64,000 bases of DNA from Rhodospirillaceae bacterium (GTDB taxonomy: Bacteria; Pseudomonadota; Alphaproteobacteria; Rhodospirillales; Rhodospirillaceae), in contig JAQWRV010000027.1 of NCBI GenBank assembly GCA_029243545.1, forward strand, positions 62,001 through 126,000, given 5' to 3'. Shown here piece after piece: positions 20,377 through 28,792 of the stretch. Position 1 is the first letter of the stretch; the number at the start of each line of letters is the position of its first letter. The notes under the pieces are model-generated. The model saw only the letters and a program-made list of their open reading frames with translations, did no database searches and had not been told where the DNA came from. Both the position numbers and the translations under genes were made by a program.

Positions 20377-20841
20377 TTAACGAGTCTCACATACCGTCTT
20401 GGACATAACCAACGCATCCACCGCAACATCGGAGCGGCGGTAGTATCCCCTACGGCGCCCTGTTTCAGTGAATCCCGCGCCCGCATAAAGGGAATGAGCA
20501 GTGTGGTTGTCCGCCGCAACCTCTAAATGGCACGTTTTCGCTCCGGTCTGTTTCATGTGATGTATGGCATTGTCGAGCAAGCGGCGCCCCAACCCCATGC
20601 AACGATGCGGACCAGCAACCGCCATGGTCAGTATTTCAGCCTCGTCTGCGACGGTTCGCGATAGAATAAATCCGCAAGGCTCTGGCGATACCGCGATCCA
20701 TCCATGCACATTAGGCTGTTCAAGAAGGCCACTAAAGGACTCTGCTGACCAGGGGGCCGGGAATCCATCCCCATGTATGGCTTCGAGGACGCTGGAATGC
20801 GTTGCACTGGCCTTGATCAGATCAATAGTATTGTCGGTCAT
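20377..20841 (-). CDS. rimI: Ribosomal-protein-alanine N-acetyltransferase RimI
   Basis: GNAT enzyme that acetylates the N-terminus of S18 in E. coli. The 154-residue product shows the acetyl-CoA loop VAGPHRCMGLGRRLLDNAIH, then CHLEVAADNHTAHSLYAGAG and FTETGRRRGYYRRSDVAVDA with the family's xxGYY block. ATGA overlap with tsaB; the tsaB-rimI pairing is widespread. Followed by fur. Confidence 0.93.
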   Translation of the reverse strand: MTDNTIDLIKASATHSSVLEAIHGDGFPAPWSAESFSGLLEQPNVHGWIAVSPEPCGFILSRTVADEAEILTMAVAGPHRCMGLGRRLLDNAIHHMKQTGAKTCHLEVAADNHTAHSLYAGAGFTETGRRRGYYRRSDVAVDALVMSKTVCETR

Positions 20842-21503
20842 GGCCGCAATCGGCCGCCCGACTTTGGCAACGCTGCATCTGGCGGGCGTATGTAGACGGG
20901 CCCCGGAGGTGCGGAGGGCAGGGGCTGCTGCGCTGCCATTGCCGCTAAAACTGTTGCGTTGGGATAGACCGGACCTGAAATTTTGACCTCGTTACTGACG
21001 AGCCCAGAAAGCTTCTCAGCACTATCCCCAACCAGGCGCCAAGCATCCTGTTCAAGTAGTTTCGCCGCATCCGCGGGTAAAAGACATAGTGGGTCACGAC
21101 CCGCCTCACCATCTTGGTCGAAACATTGCACGTAGAGTTCAGCCCGGCGGGCATCGATGGCGACGGCAATTTTCGTGTCAGTGCCATTAAGTCGGGCTTC
21201 TTCAGCTAGAACAACTGTCGTTAGAACACCGATCACGGGGCATTCCGTGGCCACGCCCAGGCCCCGCGCTGTTGCCAAGCCGACCCGTACACCCGTGAAA
21301 GACCCCGGCCCAACCGTTACTGCAATACGGTCGAGTGCGTCGTAAGAACAAGCGGCTTTTTTGAGCACGCTTTCAACGGCAGGCACCAAGGCTTCGGCTT
21401 GCCCGTGTACCATAGGGTCGCACAGTGATGCTTCGACCGACCCATCGCACCACAGTGCGACGGAACAGGTAGCCATGGTTGCATCAAAAGCCAATACACG
21501 CAC
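20838..21503 (-). CDS. tsaB: t6A37 synthesis protein TsaB
   Basis: Inactive-ASKHA paralogue that pairs with TsaD to make N6-threonylcarbamoyladenosine 37 in tRNA. The 221-residue product has MRVLAFDATMATCSVALWCD at the N-terminus, VGPGSFTGVRVGLATARGLG and AVAIDARRAELYVQCFD. GTG start. Its partner tsaD lies 4 kb away on the opposite strand at 25458. Confidence 0.95.
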   Translation of the reverse strand: MRVLAFDATMATCSVALWCDGSVEASLCDPMVHGQAEALVPAVESVLKKAACSYDALDRIAVTVGPGSFTGVRVGLATARGLGVATECPVIGVLTTVVLAEEARLNGTDTKIAVAIDARRAELYVQCFDQDGEAGRDPLCLLPADAAKLLEQDAWRLVGDSAEKLSGLVSNEVKISGPVYPNATVLAAMAAQQPLPSAPPGPVYIRPPDAALPKSGGRLRP

Positions 21504-21571
21504 GCCTTGTCCCTTTCAATTGAAACAGAGATGCTTCAATACGCTAGTATCGTTGAAGATGGGAAATAAAC

Positions 21572-22153
21572 ATGACGATTGCGCGCGGGGCTTTAATGCT
21601 TGTTGAGATTGCACCACCGATTTTCGATGTTGACCTCGACATCGCGTATGCCTCGGATCGGAATTTTACCGGTAAACCTGTATATGCCCGGCCAGGATGT
21701 TATCTTCACCCCGACGCTGCTGCGTATTTTAAAACTGCGATTGCTTTGGCCCAGGCCGTTAACTTGCGCTTCAAGGTGTTTGATGCGTTTCGTCCGGCGG
21801 AGGCGCAAGGGATTCTTTGGGAACACACCCCAGACCCAGATTTTTTGGCTGATCCCAAGCGGGGGTCGCCCCACTCCATGGGCGCTGCTATTGATCTGAC
21901 GTTGGTTGATGCCAATGGAGTTGAGCTTGACATGGGAACCGGCTTTGACGATTTCACGCCGCGCGCCCATCACGGGAGTCTCGACATCTCAAGTGTCGCA
22001 CAACGCAATCGTGCGGTTCTGCTTGGTCTAATGACAGCTGCTGGGTGGGATTTCTTTCGCAACGAGTGGTGGCACTACCAATTATTTCATGCGCGGACGC
22101 GTTACCCCGTACTCGCAGACGACGCTTTATCTCAATCAATGATGGGGCCCTAA
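21572..22153 (+). CDS. D-alanyl-D-alanine dipeptidase (VanX/DdpX, peptidase M15D)
   Basis: Zinc dipeptidase that cleaves D-Ala-D-Ala, releasing D-alanine from cell-wall turnover. The 193-residue product has KVFDAFRPAEAQ, the metal motif S-x-H-x(3)-A-x-D in GSPHSMGAAIDLTLVDANG, GFDDFTPRAHHG and the EWWHYQL motif supplying the catalytic Glu and third zinc ligand. No signal peptide, so it should act in the cytoplasm. A second ATG at 21596 is an alternative start. No vanHA-like resistance genes adjoin, so a recycling role is more likely than glycopeptide resistance. Confidence 0.9.
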   Translation: MTIARGALMLVEIAPPIFDVDLDIAYASDRNFTGKPVYARPGCYLHPDAAAYFKTAIALAQAVNLRFKVFDAFRPAEAQGILWEHTPDPDFLADPKRGSPHSMGAAIDLTLVDANGVELDMGTGFDDFTPRAHHGSLDISSVAQRNRAVLLGLMTAAGWDFFRNEWWHYQLFHARTRYPVLADDALSQSMMGP

Positions 22154-22162
22154 AAATGCATC

Positions 22163-23413
22163 TTACAGCGACCGGGCAAGGAGTTCTGAGACGGACGTCG
22201 GGGCTGGTGCTTCACGTCGATCACTGCGCGCTTTTAGGGCGGTTATGAGTGATTGCGTGGCTGACTTTGTATTTTCCCCGTCACCCAAATCCACGCACGC
22301 CATAAGTGCCGCAGCCTGGACACGCACATGTGGCGCAGTGCCTGTATCTAGTAACGGTTCAAGTCTACTGCGGGCCTGACCCCAGAGCTCTGCCGCCAGC
22401 GCAACGTCGGCCAGGGCCAAGCGGCTTTCCGGATGATCGGGATTTCCTGAAACCAGTTTTTCGACCCGTCCAGCGCGGGCAAGCGGCGCTTCTGCCGGCA
22501 CGATCTGCAGATAAGCAGAAAGAACAAGCGGATGCGGAATAACTGCCCATGCACGTTCCAACTCAGAGGCGGCCTTTTTAGCTTTACCTTCTGCCGTCAA
22601 AGCCCGTCCTAAGGCGGCACTGGCATCTACCCGTTCCGGATCGGCACTCAACGCTTTACGGGCCCACTTGATCGCGCTGCTGAAATCCTGTTTCGCCAAG
22701 GTTGCGCTGGCAGCGCGGCTAAACAAGACTGATTTTATAATCCTTTCATCAGCCGTGTCGAACGCTCCCTGTAGATCTTTTCGTTCTATTGTAGCTGCTG
22801 CAGCTTCCCAATGTTCAAGAGCGACTTGAAGGTCCAACACCGTAGTGCAGGCCCAGCGCGGCGGCGGTTTCCATTCAAGCGCCCGCAGCGCGTGAGCCAG
22901 AGCCCCTTCACGGTCGCCTGCTTGCTGAGCAATTTCCGCTAAATCTCTCAGCGCTGCGAGTTCCATTGTTGGCTCGTCAAGGAGTGCGCGTGCATTGGCA
23001 CTAGCGCCGCTCCGGTTGCCGCTGACCCTTTCTGTTTGCTGGTCAAGAAAACGCACACCTGCTAGATTTCCCAACGAAGATCGCGCTTCTCGTCCTGCTT
23101 TTACAGCTGCTGCAGGGTCACCACCGCGTACGGCGGCGAACCCTTTGGCCAAGGCGTCGAGACCGCGGCTCATTCGTTTGTCTTTACGGGCATCGCGAAA
23201 CGCCCGGCCAGCACCTACGAGTGTGCTCCACGCACGAACCAGAAAAGTGCCGATTGCAAGGAGTGCGGCGACAATGGCAAGAAGCATGGCAACAGATGTA
23301 TCAATCCGCCAGCCGTGCCACTCAAGCGAAACTGCGCCCGGCGTTTCAGCAAACCAAACTGCGATGGCGACCAGAATCGCCAAGACAACCACATAGAGAA
23401 TGATTTTTGCCAT
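22163..23413 (-). CDS. hemY: HemY-like membrane TPR protein
   Basis: Inner-membrane protein of the proteobacterial HemY (HemY_N plus TPR) family, not the protoporphyrinogen oxidase of Bacillus. The 416-residue product has two N-terminal helices (IILYVVVLAILVAIAVWFAE and AMLLAIVAALLAIGTFLVRA) and a series of degenerate TPR helices (such as SSAIKWARKALSADPERVDA-type repeats). Starts 3 bases after the hemD-mitofilin fusion. The family is tied to late tetrapyrrole synthesis by genomic context; its exact role is unresolved. Confidence 0.9.
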   Translation of the reverse strand: MAKIILYVVVLAILVAIAVWFAETPGAVSLEWHGWRIDTSVAMLLAIVAALLAIGTFLVRAWSTLVGAGRAFRDARKDKRMSRGLDALAKGFAAVRGGDPAAAVKAGREARSSLGNLAGVRFLDQQTERVSGNRSGASANARALLDEPTMELAALRDLAEIAQQAGDREGALAHALRALEWKPPPRWACTTVLDLQVALEHWEAAAATIERKDLQGAFDTADERIIKSVLFSRAASATLAKQDFSSAIKWARKALSADPERVDASAALGRALTAEGKAKKAASELERAWAVIPHPLVLSAYLQIVPAEAPLARAGRVEKLVSGNPDHPESRLALADVALAAELWGQARSRLEPLLDTGTAPHVRVQAAALMACVDLGDGENTKSATQSLITALKARSDRREAPAPTSVSELLARSL

Positions 23414-23416
23414 GGC

Positions 23417-25303
23417 TCAGTCGCCTATTACCGGTGCTTCTTTAAGAGGTCGCCCCGCTGCCATTTGGGCGATGGCTAAGGTATTCAGCCGATCAACGGC
23501 ATTTTCTACGGTAGCCCGGTCTTGAATACTCTTCAGCCATGGCGCAAGCGTGCCTGCGGCTAAGCCGCTTAGACTCTTTGCCGCAGTAATAGCGCTGGCT
23601 AAATCATCATCACTGATGGCGTTTTCGATTCGTGTGACCACAGCGCCGACGGCTGCGCTGCCATCATCGTCAAGCCGGCGGATATTTGCGACCGAAAGCA
23701 ACCGGTCAAGCGTCCGTTGCAGCCAAGACGCCGAATCGCCGGGTATAAGACCAGCACGCACGACGGCAGGAGCAATGCGGCTAAATTCCCTCTGAAGCAC
23801 TGCTCGCGCCGCAATTCCGGTAGCCGCACGAGCCGCGAGGGCATTCGTATCAATGTCCGGCCCGTCCATGCGCGTTGCCAGAGCTATAACCGTTTCAAGT
23901 TCAAGTTCAAACGAACGTCCGGCTTGAACGGCGTCTTGCAACTGAGAAACTGCAAGGAGGAAACCAATCGCACTCGTTTGTTCATTAACCAAAGTCTCGG
24001 CTGCCGCCTCTACTTGCGTTATGCGCGCCGTCAAGGCCAACACGGCAGATGCATCAGCACTTCTTTCTTCCAAGGATTCTATGCGCCCAGACAGGTCGGT
24101 TAACTGCACAGCATTGCCAAGTGCGGCTTCTACGGTGTCGCTGCTTGGCCGCACTTCTAGTGCCGCAACACGCTGCTGGAGTCTTAGCACCATGGCCTGT
24201 GTGGCACTCGAATCACCAACCGTTGTCGGTTCGATTGTGGTGATATCCCGGCGGAGTGCTGTGATTTCATTTTCTGCGGTGGCCAGGCGCGACTGCAGCG
24301 CAGATATATCGGCCAACACTGAATCGGACGAAAACCCTGCGAGTGGTTTTAAAACGTCCGGTACCCACCCTTGCACTAAAACAGACATACGCGGATACCA
24401 CCACGGCAGCGATTCAAACGCTGCTGCAGCGGCAAGGACAAGTAAGACAAAATAGATCACGAATCGACTTAAGCCGCTATGCTTACGTTGAGTGACTTTA
24501 GATTGAGCGGTTGCGCCGTCCGCAGCAGCGGACGGAACGGGGGCGTTTGGGATCGGGTCTGGCTCCGGCTCTGTTTCAGGCTCTGGGGGGGGCAACACAT
24601 CTTGATCAAATTCCGACAGCAGGGTTTCTAGATTAGGGTCTGGGGCAACGACAGTCCGGCCAACTTTAACGGCGCGCATGCGCTCAGAGGCCAGCGTTGT
24701 CGTGGCGTAGACCACCCAGTCTTTCACCAAGTGCTCGATTTCTGCTTGTTGGATGAGCGCCGTAAACGCGCGCGCTTCATCGACGCTTAATACGATAGCC
24801 GCATCGATGCGTTTGGCAGTCAATGCTTGTTCTAGCGCAGAAGGCATTTGATTTGCCCAGTTGAGACGGTAGAGCTTCAAAGGCCGTATGGCATAGCCCA
24901 TGTTAATGAGCATGCCGGTGACGGCATTGGTTTCATTAAGGTGACAGGAGTGAACCAGCGGGCCCGCTTCAGCCCTCACTGTTCGCTTAATGAGTTGTGC
25001 AAAGGCAGCGGCATCGCCGGCGGCGACTGTGACTTTAGTGAAACCGGCTGCACGAGCCGCTGCTCCGGCCTCCTCACTCTCCGCGTAAACAGGAAAAAAC
25101 CGAACCGAGACAGCGTCTGCTAACGCGCGGACCCCTTCTGCCGATGTAACTAAAAACCCTTGGGCCCCTTCCAGTTTGATTTCCGGAGCATCCAATCGTT
25201 CAGCTGTGATCAACGGAACGGCAATCACATCGTGCCCGCGGACCTCGAGAGCGGCAATCAGGCCTGCTGTTTCCGTCGCTGGGCTTGTGATTAGAATCCG
25301 CAT
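23417..25303 (-). CDS. hemD: Uroporphyrinogen-III synthase fused to a mitofilin/Mic60-like domain
   Basis: The 628-residue product joins two proteins. Residues 1 to about 235 look like HemD, which closes the tetrapyrrole ring: MRILITSPATETAGLIAAL, GFLVTSAEGVRALAD, VTVAAGDAAAFAQLI, AAIVLSVDEARAFTALIQQ and VVYATTTLASERMRA. A Pro/Glu-rich linker (about 245-275) leads to a membrane helix (about 282-302, FVIYFVLLVLAAAAAFESL), a coiled coil (about 335-470) and a C-terminal alpha-helical mitofilin-like domain. In most alphaproteobacteria HemD and the mitofilin homologue are separate neighbours before hemY. hemC, often next to hemD, is not present here. Start at MRILITSPAT rather than upstream in-frame codons. 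Confidence 0.88.
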   Translation of the reverse strand: MRILITSPATETAGLIAALEVRGHDVIAVPLITAERLDAPEIKLEGAQGFLVTSAEGVRALADAVSVRFFPVYAESEEAGAAARAAGFTKVTVAAGDAAAFAQLIKRTVRAEAGPLVHSCHLNETNAVTGMLINMGYAIRPLKLYRLNWANQMPSALEQALTAKRIDAAIVLSVDEARAFTALIQQAEIEHLVKDWVVYATTTLASERMRAVKVGRTVVAPDPNLETLLSEFDQDVLPPPEPETEPEPDPIPNAPVPSAAADGATAQSKVTQRKHSGLSRFVIYFVLLVLAAAAAFESLPWWYPRMSVLVQGWVPDVLKPLAGFSSDSVLADISALQSRLATAENEITALRRDITTIEPTTVGDSSATQAMVLRLQQRVAALEVRPSSDTVEAALGNAVQLTDLSGRIESLEERSADASAVLALTARITQVEAAAETLVNEQTSAIGFLLAVSQLQDAVQAGRSFELELETVIALATRMDGPDIDTNALAARAATGIAARAVLQREFSRIAPAVVRAGLIPGDSASWLQRTLDRLLSVANIRRLDDDGSAAVGAVVTRIENAISDDDLASAITAAKSLSGLAAGTLAPWLKSIQDRATVENAVDRLNTLAIAQMAAGRPLKEAPVIGD

Positions 25304-25457
25304 GGTATCGGGTTTACCGACCTCCAAATCCGACCTTAACTCTAGGCAAATGTGCTCGCGTGTTGTAGAGGCTGCCTATCCTCAAAACAAGGATTGCCGC
25401 CTCTTATCCCCTTGCAGATAAGTGCGGGTCTTGGCAAAAAGGAACGATTATCAGGCC

Positions 25458-26492
25458 ATGCGGGTTCTTGGAATCGAAACGAGTTGCGATGAAACAGCGG
25501 TCGCCATCGTCGATGATGGCCGTACCGTGCTGGCGCATGCTCTAGCCTCGCAGGTGGAGGACCACAGGCCTTACGGTGGAGTTGTTCCGGAAATTGCCGC
25601 TCGGTCCCATCTTGATCGGCTGGATGGCCTTGTTGTCAAAGCGCTCAGCAGTGCCAATCTCAAGCTTTCTGATCTCGATGGTATTGCTGCCACAGCGGGG
25701 CCGGGTCTTATCGGCGGCGTCATCGTCGGTGTGATGACGGCAAAAGCTCTTGCATCCGTTCATCAAAAACCGTTCCTGGCCGTCAATCACCTTGAAGGGC
25801 ATGCTCTGACCGTTCGCCTTACAAACGATGTGCCATTTCCCTATCTGCTGCTTCTGGCTTCTGGCGGGCACTGTCAATTTCTTTTGGCGAACGGCGTTGG
25901 CAATTATACGCGGCTGGGAACTACCTTGGACGATGCTGCCGGAGAGTGCTTTGACAAAGTGGCAAAAATGCTCGGTCTGGGCTTTCCAGGTGGGCCGGCA
26001 GTTGAGGCGGCAGCACGCGGCGGAGACTCTAAAAAATTTCCTTTGCCGCGCCCTCTTAGAGGACGCCAAGGGTGTGACCTCTCTTTCTCTGGATTGAAGA
26101 CGGCCGTCCGGCACTGCATTGAAGCGCTTCCGCCAGGCCCTTTGACCAAACAAGATGCAGGTGACATCTCTGCAGCTCTGCAAATGGCCATCGTAGAGAG
26201 CATCGTCGAACGGGCGGAAAACGCGCTGGTGATGGCAGCCGCCGCCAAACCCAACGCCTTTGTCGCAGCAGGCGGTGTGGCCGCCAACTCGTCGCTTAGG
26301 AACGCATTGGCTGCTCTGTCAGAACATAACGGCCTTCCCTTCGTCGTGCCGCCCTTAGAGCTTTGCACTGACAATGCCGTCATGATCGCTTGGGCTGGCG
26401 TCGAAAGGCTGCAACTCGGCTTGACGGATTCTCTCGGCTTTAAGCCAAGGCCGCGTTGGCCACTTGATCAAGCAGTGGGGGTAGCGGCTTAA
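25458..26492 (+). CDS. tsaD: tRNA N6-adenosine threonylcarbamoyltransferase TsaD
   Basis: Catalytic subunit of t6A37 synthesis, working with TsaB, TsaC and TsaE. The 344-residue product has MRVLGIETSCDETAVAIVDD, GGVVPEIAARSHLDRL, the iron-binding HLEGH in AVNHLEGHALTVRL, LLASGGHCQFLLANGVG and FVAAGGVAANSSLRNALAAL. I chose the ATG of MRVLGIETSC; a GTG 36 bases upstream would add a non-conserved extension. Divergent from the hemD fusion, as is common in alphaproteobacteria. Confidence 0.96.
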   Translation: MRVLGIETSCDETAVAIVDDGRTVLAHALASQVEDHRPYGGVVPEIAARSHLDRLDGLVVKALSSANLKLSDLDGIAATAGPGLIGGVIVGVMTAKALASVHQKPFLAVNHLEGHALTVRLTNDVPFPYLLLLASGGHCQFLLANGVGNYTRLGTTLDDAAGECFDKVAKMLGLGFPGGPAVEAAARGGDSKKFPLPRPLRGRQGCDLSFSGLKTAVRHCIEALPPGPLTKQDAGDISAALQMAIVESIVERAENALVMAAAAKPNAFVAAGGVAANSSLRNALAALSEHNGLPFVVPPLELCTDNAVMIAWAGVERLQLGLTDSLGFKPRPRWPLDQAVGVAA

Positions 26493-26510
26493 TTCACGAT
26501 ATTCGACTCG

Positions 26511-27521
26511 CTAAACCTTATAAAACTCCCGATACCAAGACACGAAAGCCGAAATGCCGTCCTCGATCGTAACGGAAGGGCGATACCCTACGGCGCGGTC
26601 TAATTCTGAAACATCACAATAGGTCTGTTCCACATCTCCGGGCTGCATGGGCTGGAAATCAATTTTCGCTTTTTGTCCCAGCGCTCCTTCAAGCACGGCG
26701 ATGAAATCCATTAGTTTCACTGGCGCGCCGCGGCCTATATTGAATAACCGGTAAGGCGCTACTCCGCTGGTCGCTGGGTCGGCCTGTCTGACGTCCCATT
26801 CTGAATCCGGCTCGGGCGGATGAGCAAGCGCTCTAACAATCCCCTCAACAACGTCACCTACATACGTGAAATCCCGCGCCAGATTGCCGCGATTGAAAAC
26901 GGGAATCGGGTCGCCGGCGAGAATGGCTTTGGTGAACTTGAACGAGGCCATGTCCGGCCGGCCCCAGGGGCCATACACGGTGAAGAATCGCAGCCCCGTT
27001 GCCGGGAATTGATAAAGATGTGAATAGGCATGGGCCATAGCCTCGTTGGCGCGCTTCGTCGCCGCGTAAAGAGATACGGGATGCGCAGTACCGTCATGTT
27101 CGGAGAATGGCATCGTTCCGTTGGCGCCGTAGACTGAGCTTGATGAAGCAAAAACCAGATGCTCGGTTTTAACAGTGCGGCACCCTTCGAGAATATTAAG
27201 CATCCCTACCAAGTTAGCATCGGCGTAATCGTGCGGATGATCGAGGCTGTGGCGGACGCCAGCCTGAGCAGCGAGATGAATGACCTTCTTCGGTTGTTTG
27301 GACCTGAACATGGCGTCAACGCCGTCTCGGTCGGCGATATCCAAACGGATTCCATCAAAAGCGCGGGAGGACTCTAACAGGGCCCAGCGAGACTCCTTCA
27401 GGGCAGGGTCGTAGTAGTTGTTGAAATTATCCACACCGATGACGATCTCCCCATCGGCGAGAAGCCTTTTGGCCGTGTGGAAGCCGACAAAGCCTGCGGC
27501 GCCTGTCACGAGTACGGTCAT
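26511..27521 (-). CDS. UDP-glucuronate 4-epimerase-like NAD-dependent epimerase
   Basis: Extended short-chain dehydrogenase that most resembles UDP-glucuronate 4-epimerases, which make UDP-galacturonate for surface polysaccharide. The 336-residue product has the Rossmann motif VTGAAGFVGFHTAKRLL, VDNFNNYYDPALKESR (a stretch typical of this epimerase group), SSSSVYG with the catalytic Ser, and SLYAATKRANEAMAHAYSHL with YxxxK. Convergent with tsaD and divergent from gpsA. Likely supplies precursor to the glycan locus further along; that link is inference. Confidence 0.85.
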   Translation of the reverse strand: MTVLVTGAAGFVGFHTAKRLLADGEIVIGVDNFNNYYDPALKESRWALLESSRAFDGIRLDIADRDGVDAMFRSKQPKKVIHLAAQAGVRHSLDHPHDYADANLVGMLNILEGCRTVKTEHLVFASSSSVYGANGTMPFSEHDGTAHPVSLYAATKRANEAMAHAYSHLYQFPATGLRFFTVYGPWGRPDMASFKFTKAILAGDPIPVFNRGNLARDFTYVGDVVEGIVRALAHPPEPDSEWDVRQADPATSGVAPYRLFNIGRGAPVKLMDFIAVLEGALGQKAKIDFQPMQPGDVEQTYCDVSELDRAVGYRPSVTIEDGISAFVSWYREFYKV

Positions 27522-27640
27522 ACCTCATTTGTGGACGACACACTGGTGCTTTGCAAGTCTGTAGGGTTGGCGCTGGGATAGACTTTTCCCTCTGCCCCGT
27601 GTCACACACATACCAGATTGATCAGTGAAGGGGCGTGGTT

Positions 27641-28648
27641 ATGCAACGCATTGGTGTCATCGGAGCTGGGGCCTGGGGTACGGCTCTCGCGGCAACGGCC
27701 CGCCGTGCGGGACGCGACGTCGTGTTGTGGGCCCTTGAAGAGGGCGTGGTTGAAAACATCAATTCGCGACACGTGAATGAGGTCTTCCTTCCAGACGTGC
27801 CTCTTGATGACTCCATCCGGGCGACGAGCGATGTTGCTGAAACCGTTGACGCTGATATGGTCCTGCTGGTTGCCCCCGCACAGCATCTAAGATCGGTTTG
27901 CAGCACACTCGCACCCCATTGGAAAGAAGGTGTGCCCGCCGTCATTTGTTCAAAAGGCATTGAGCGCGGAACCCACGTTTTAATGACAGACGTCATCGCT
28001 GAAGCGCTACCAATGGCGACTCCGATGGTGCTGTCCGGACCGACTTTTGCCAAAGAAGTTGCATCCGGCCTGCCTACGGCCGTTACACTTGCCAGCGGCG
28101 ACGCGGATTTGGGTGAACGCGCAGCAAAGGCTATTGGGACGGCCACGTTCCGTACTTATACATCAACCGATCTTGTTGGGTCTGCGATTGGCGGCGCGGT
28201 CAAAAATGTGCTCGCCATCGCTTGTGGAATTGTTCAGGGCAAAGCATTGGGCGACAATGCCAGGGCCGCCCTGATCACCCGGGGTTTGACCGAGGTGGTC
28301 CGGCTGGCGGTTACTCTTGGCGGTAGACCTGAAACGCTGATGGGGCTGTGTGGATTGGGTGACCTTCTCCTCACGGCGACTTCAATGCAGTCACGCAATT
28401 ATTCACTTGGTGCGGCCTTAGGCCAAGGCCGAACCTTGGATGAGATCCTGGGCGAGCGCCGGGCAGTGACGGAAGGGGTCTACACAGCGGAGGCCGTTGT
28501 GGCTCTGGCCCAGGAAAAAGGGGTCGACATGCCCATTTGCCGCGCTATGGACGAAATTCTCAACCATGGGGTATCCGTTGACGCTGCCATTACCGAAGTG
28601 CTTGATCGGCCGATTAAGGAAGAGTTGGACTTTTCAGCAGGCCGATAA
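27641..28648 (+). CDS. gpsA: Glycerol-3-phosphate dehydrogenase [NAD(P)+]
   Basis: Reduces dihydroxyacetone phosphate to sn-glycerol-3-phosphate for phospholipid synthesis. The 335-residue product has GVIGAGAWGTALAATARRAG, ICSKGIERGTHVLMTDVIAE, VLSGPTFAKEVASGLPTAVT, the catalytic Lys in SAIGGAVKNVLAIACGIVQG, and GLCGLGDLLLTATSMQSRNY. ATG chosen at MQRIGVIGAG; a GTG 6 bases upstream is in frame. Follows tsaD after one intervening minus-strand gene, near the conserved tsaD-gpsA-yciI order. Confidence 0.96.
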   Translation: MQRIGVIGAGAWGTALAATARRAGRDVVLWALEEGVVENINSRHVNEVFLPDVPLDDSIRATSDVAETVDADMVLLVAPAQHLRSVCSTLAPHWKEGVPAVICSKGIERGTHVLMTDVIAEALPMATPMVLSGPTFAKEVASGLPTAVTLASGDADLGERAAKAIGTATFRTYTSTDLVGSAIGGAVKNVLAIACGIVQGKALGDNARAALITRGLTEVVRLAVTLGGRPETLMGLCGLGDLLLTATSMQSRNYSLGAALGQGRTLDEILGERRAVTEGVYTAEAVVALAQEKGVDMPICRAMDEILNHGVSVDAAITEVLDRPIKEELDFSAGR

Positions 28649-28745
28649 TGTATTGATTGACCGGTACGGGTGGTGTCGTCCCCACTTTTCTGACTCCTTC
28701 ACTTTGCGCTAAGACCTCATCAGGTAAACTTAAGCCACATTAGAG

Positions 28746-28774
28746 TTCTGCATTACCTTCTGTGACGATATAAT
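28746..28774 (+). promoter_or_regulatory. Putative promoter of manC
   Basis: A perfect -10 hexamer TATAAT at 28769-28774, with a poor -35 match TTCTGC 17 bases upstream at 28746-28751. It sits just before an AGGGA Shine-Dalgarno and the GTG start at 28793, so the leader would be very short. Confidence 0.3.
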
Positions 28775-28792
28775 AATTTTAGGGATAGAACT

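Noticed and set aside
21572-22153. Vancomycin-resistance cluster (VanX)
   Set aside because: No vanH, vanA or regulator genes nearby and no signal of transfer; a cell-wall recycling dipeptidase is simpler.
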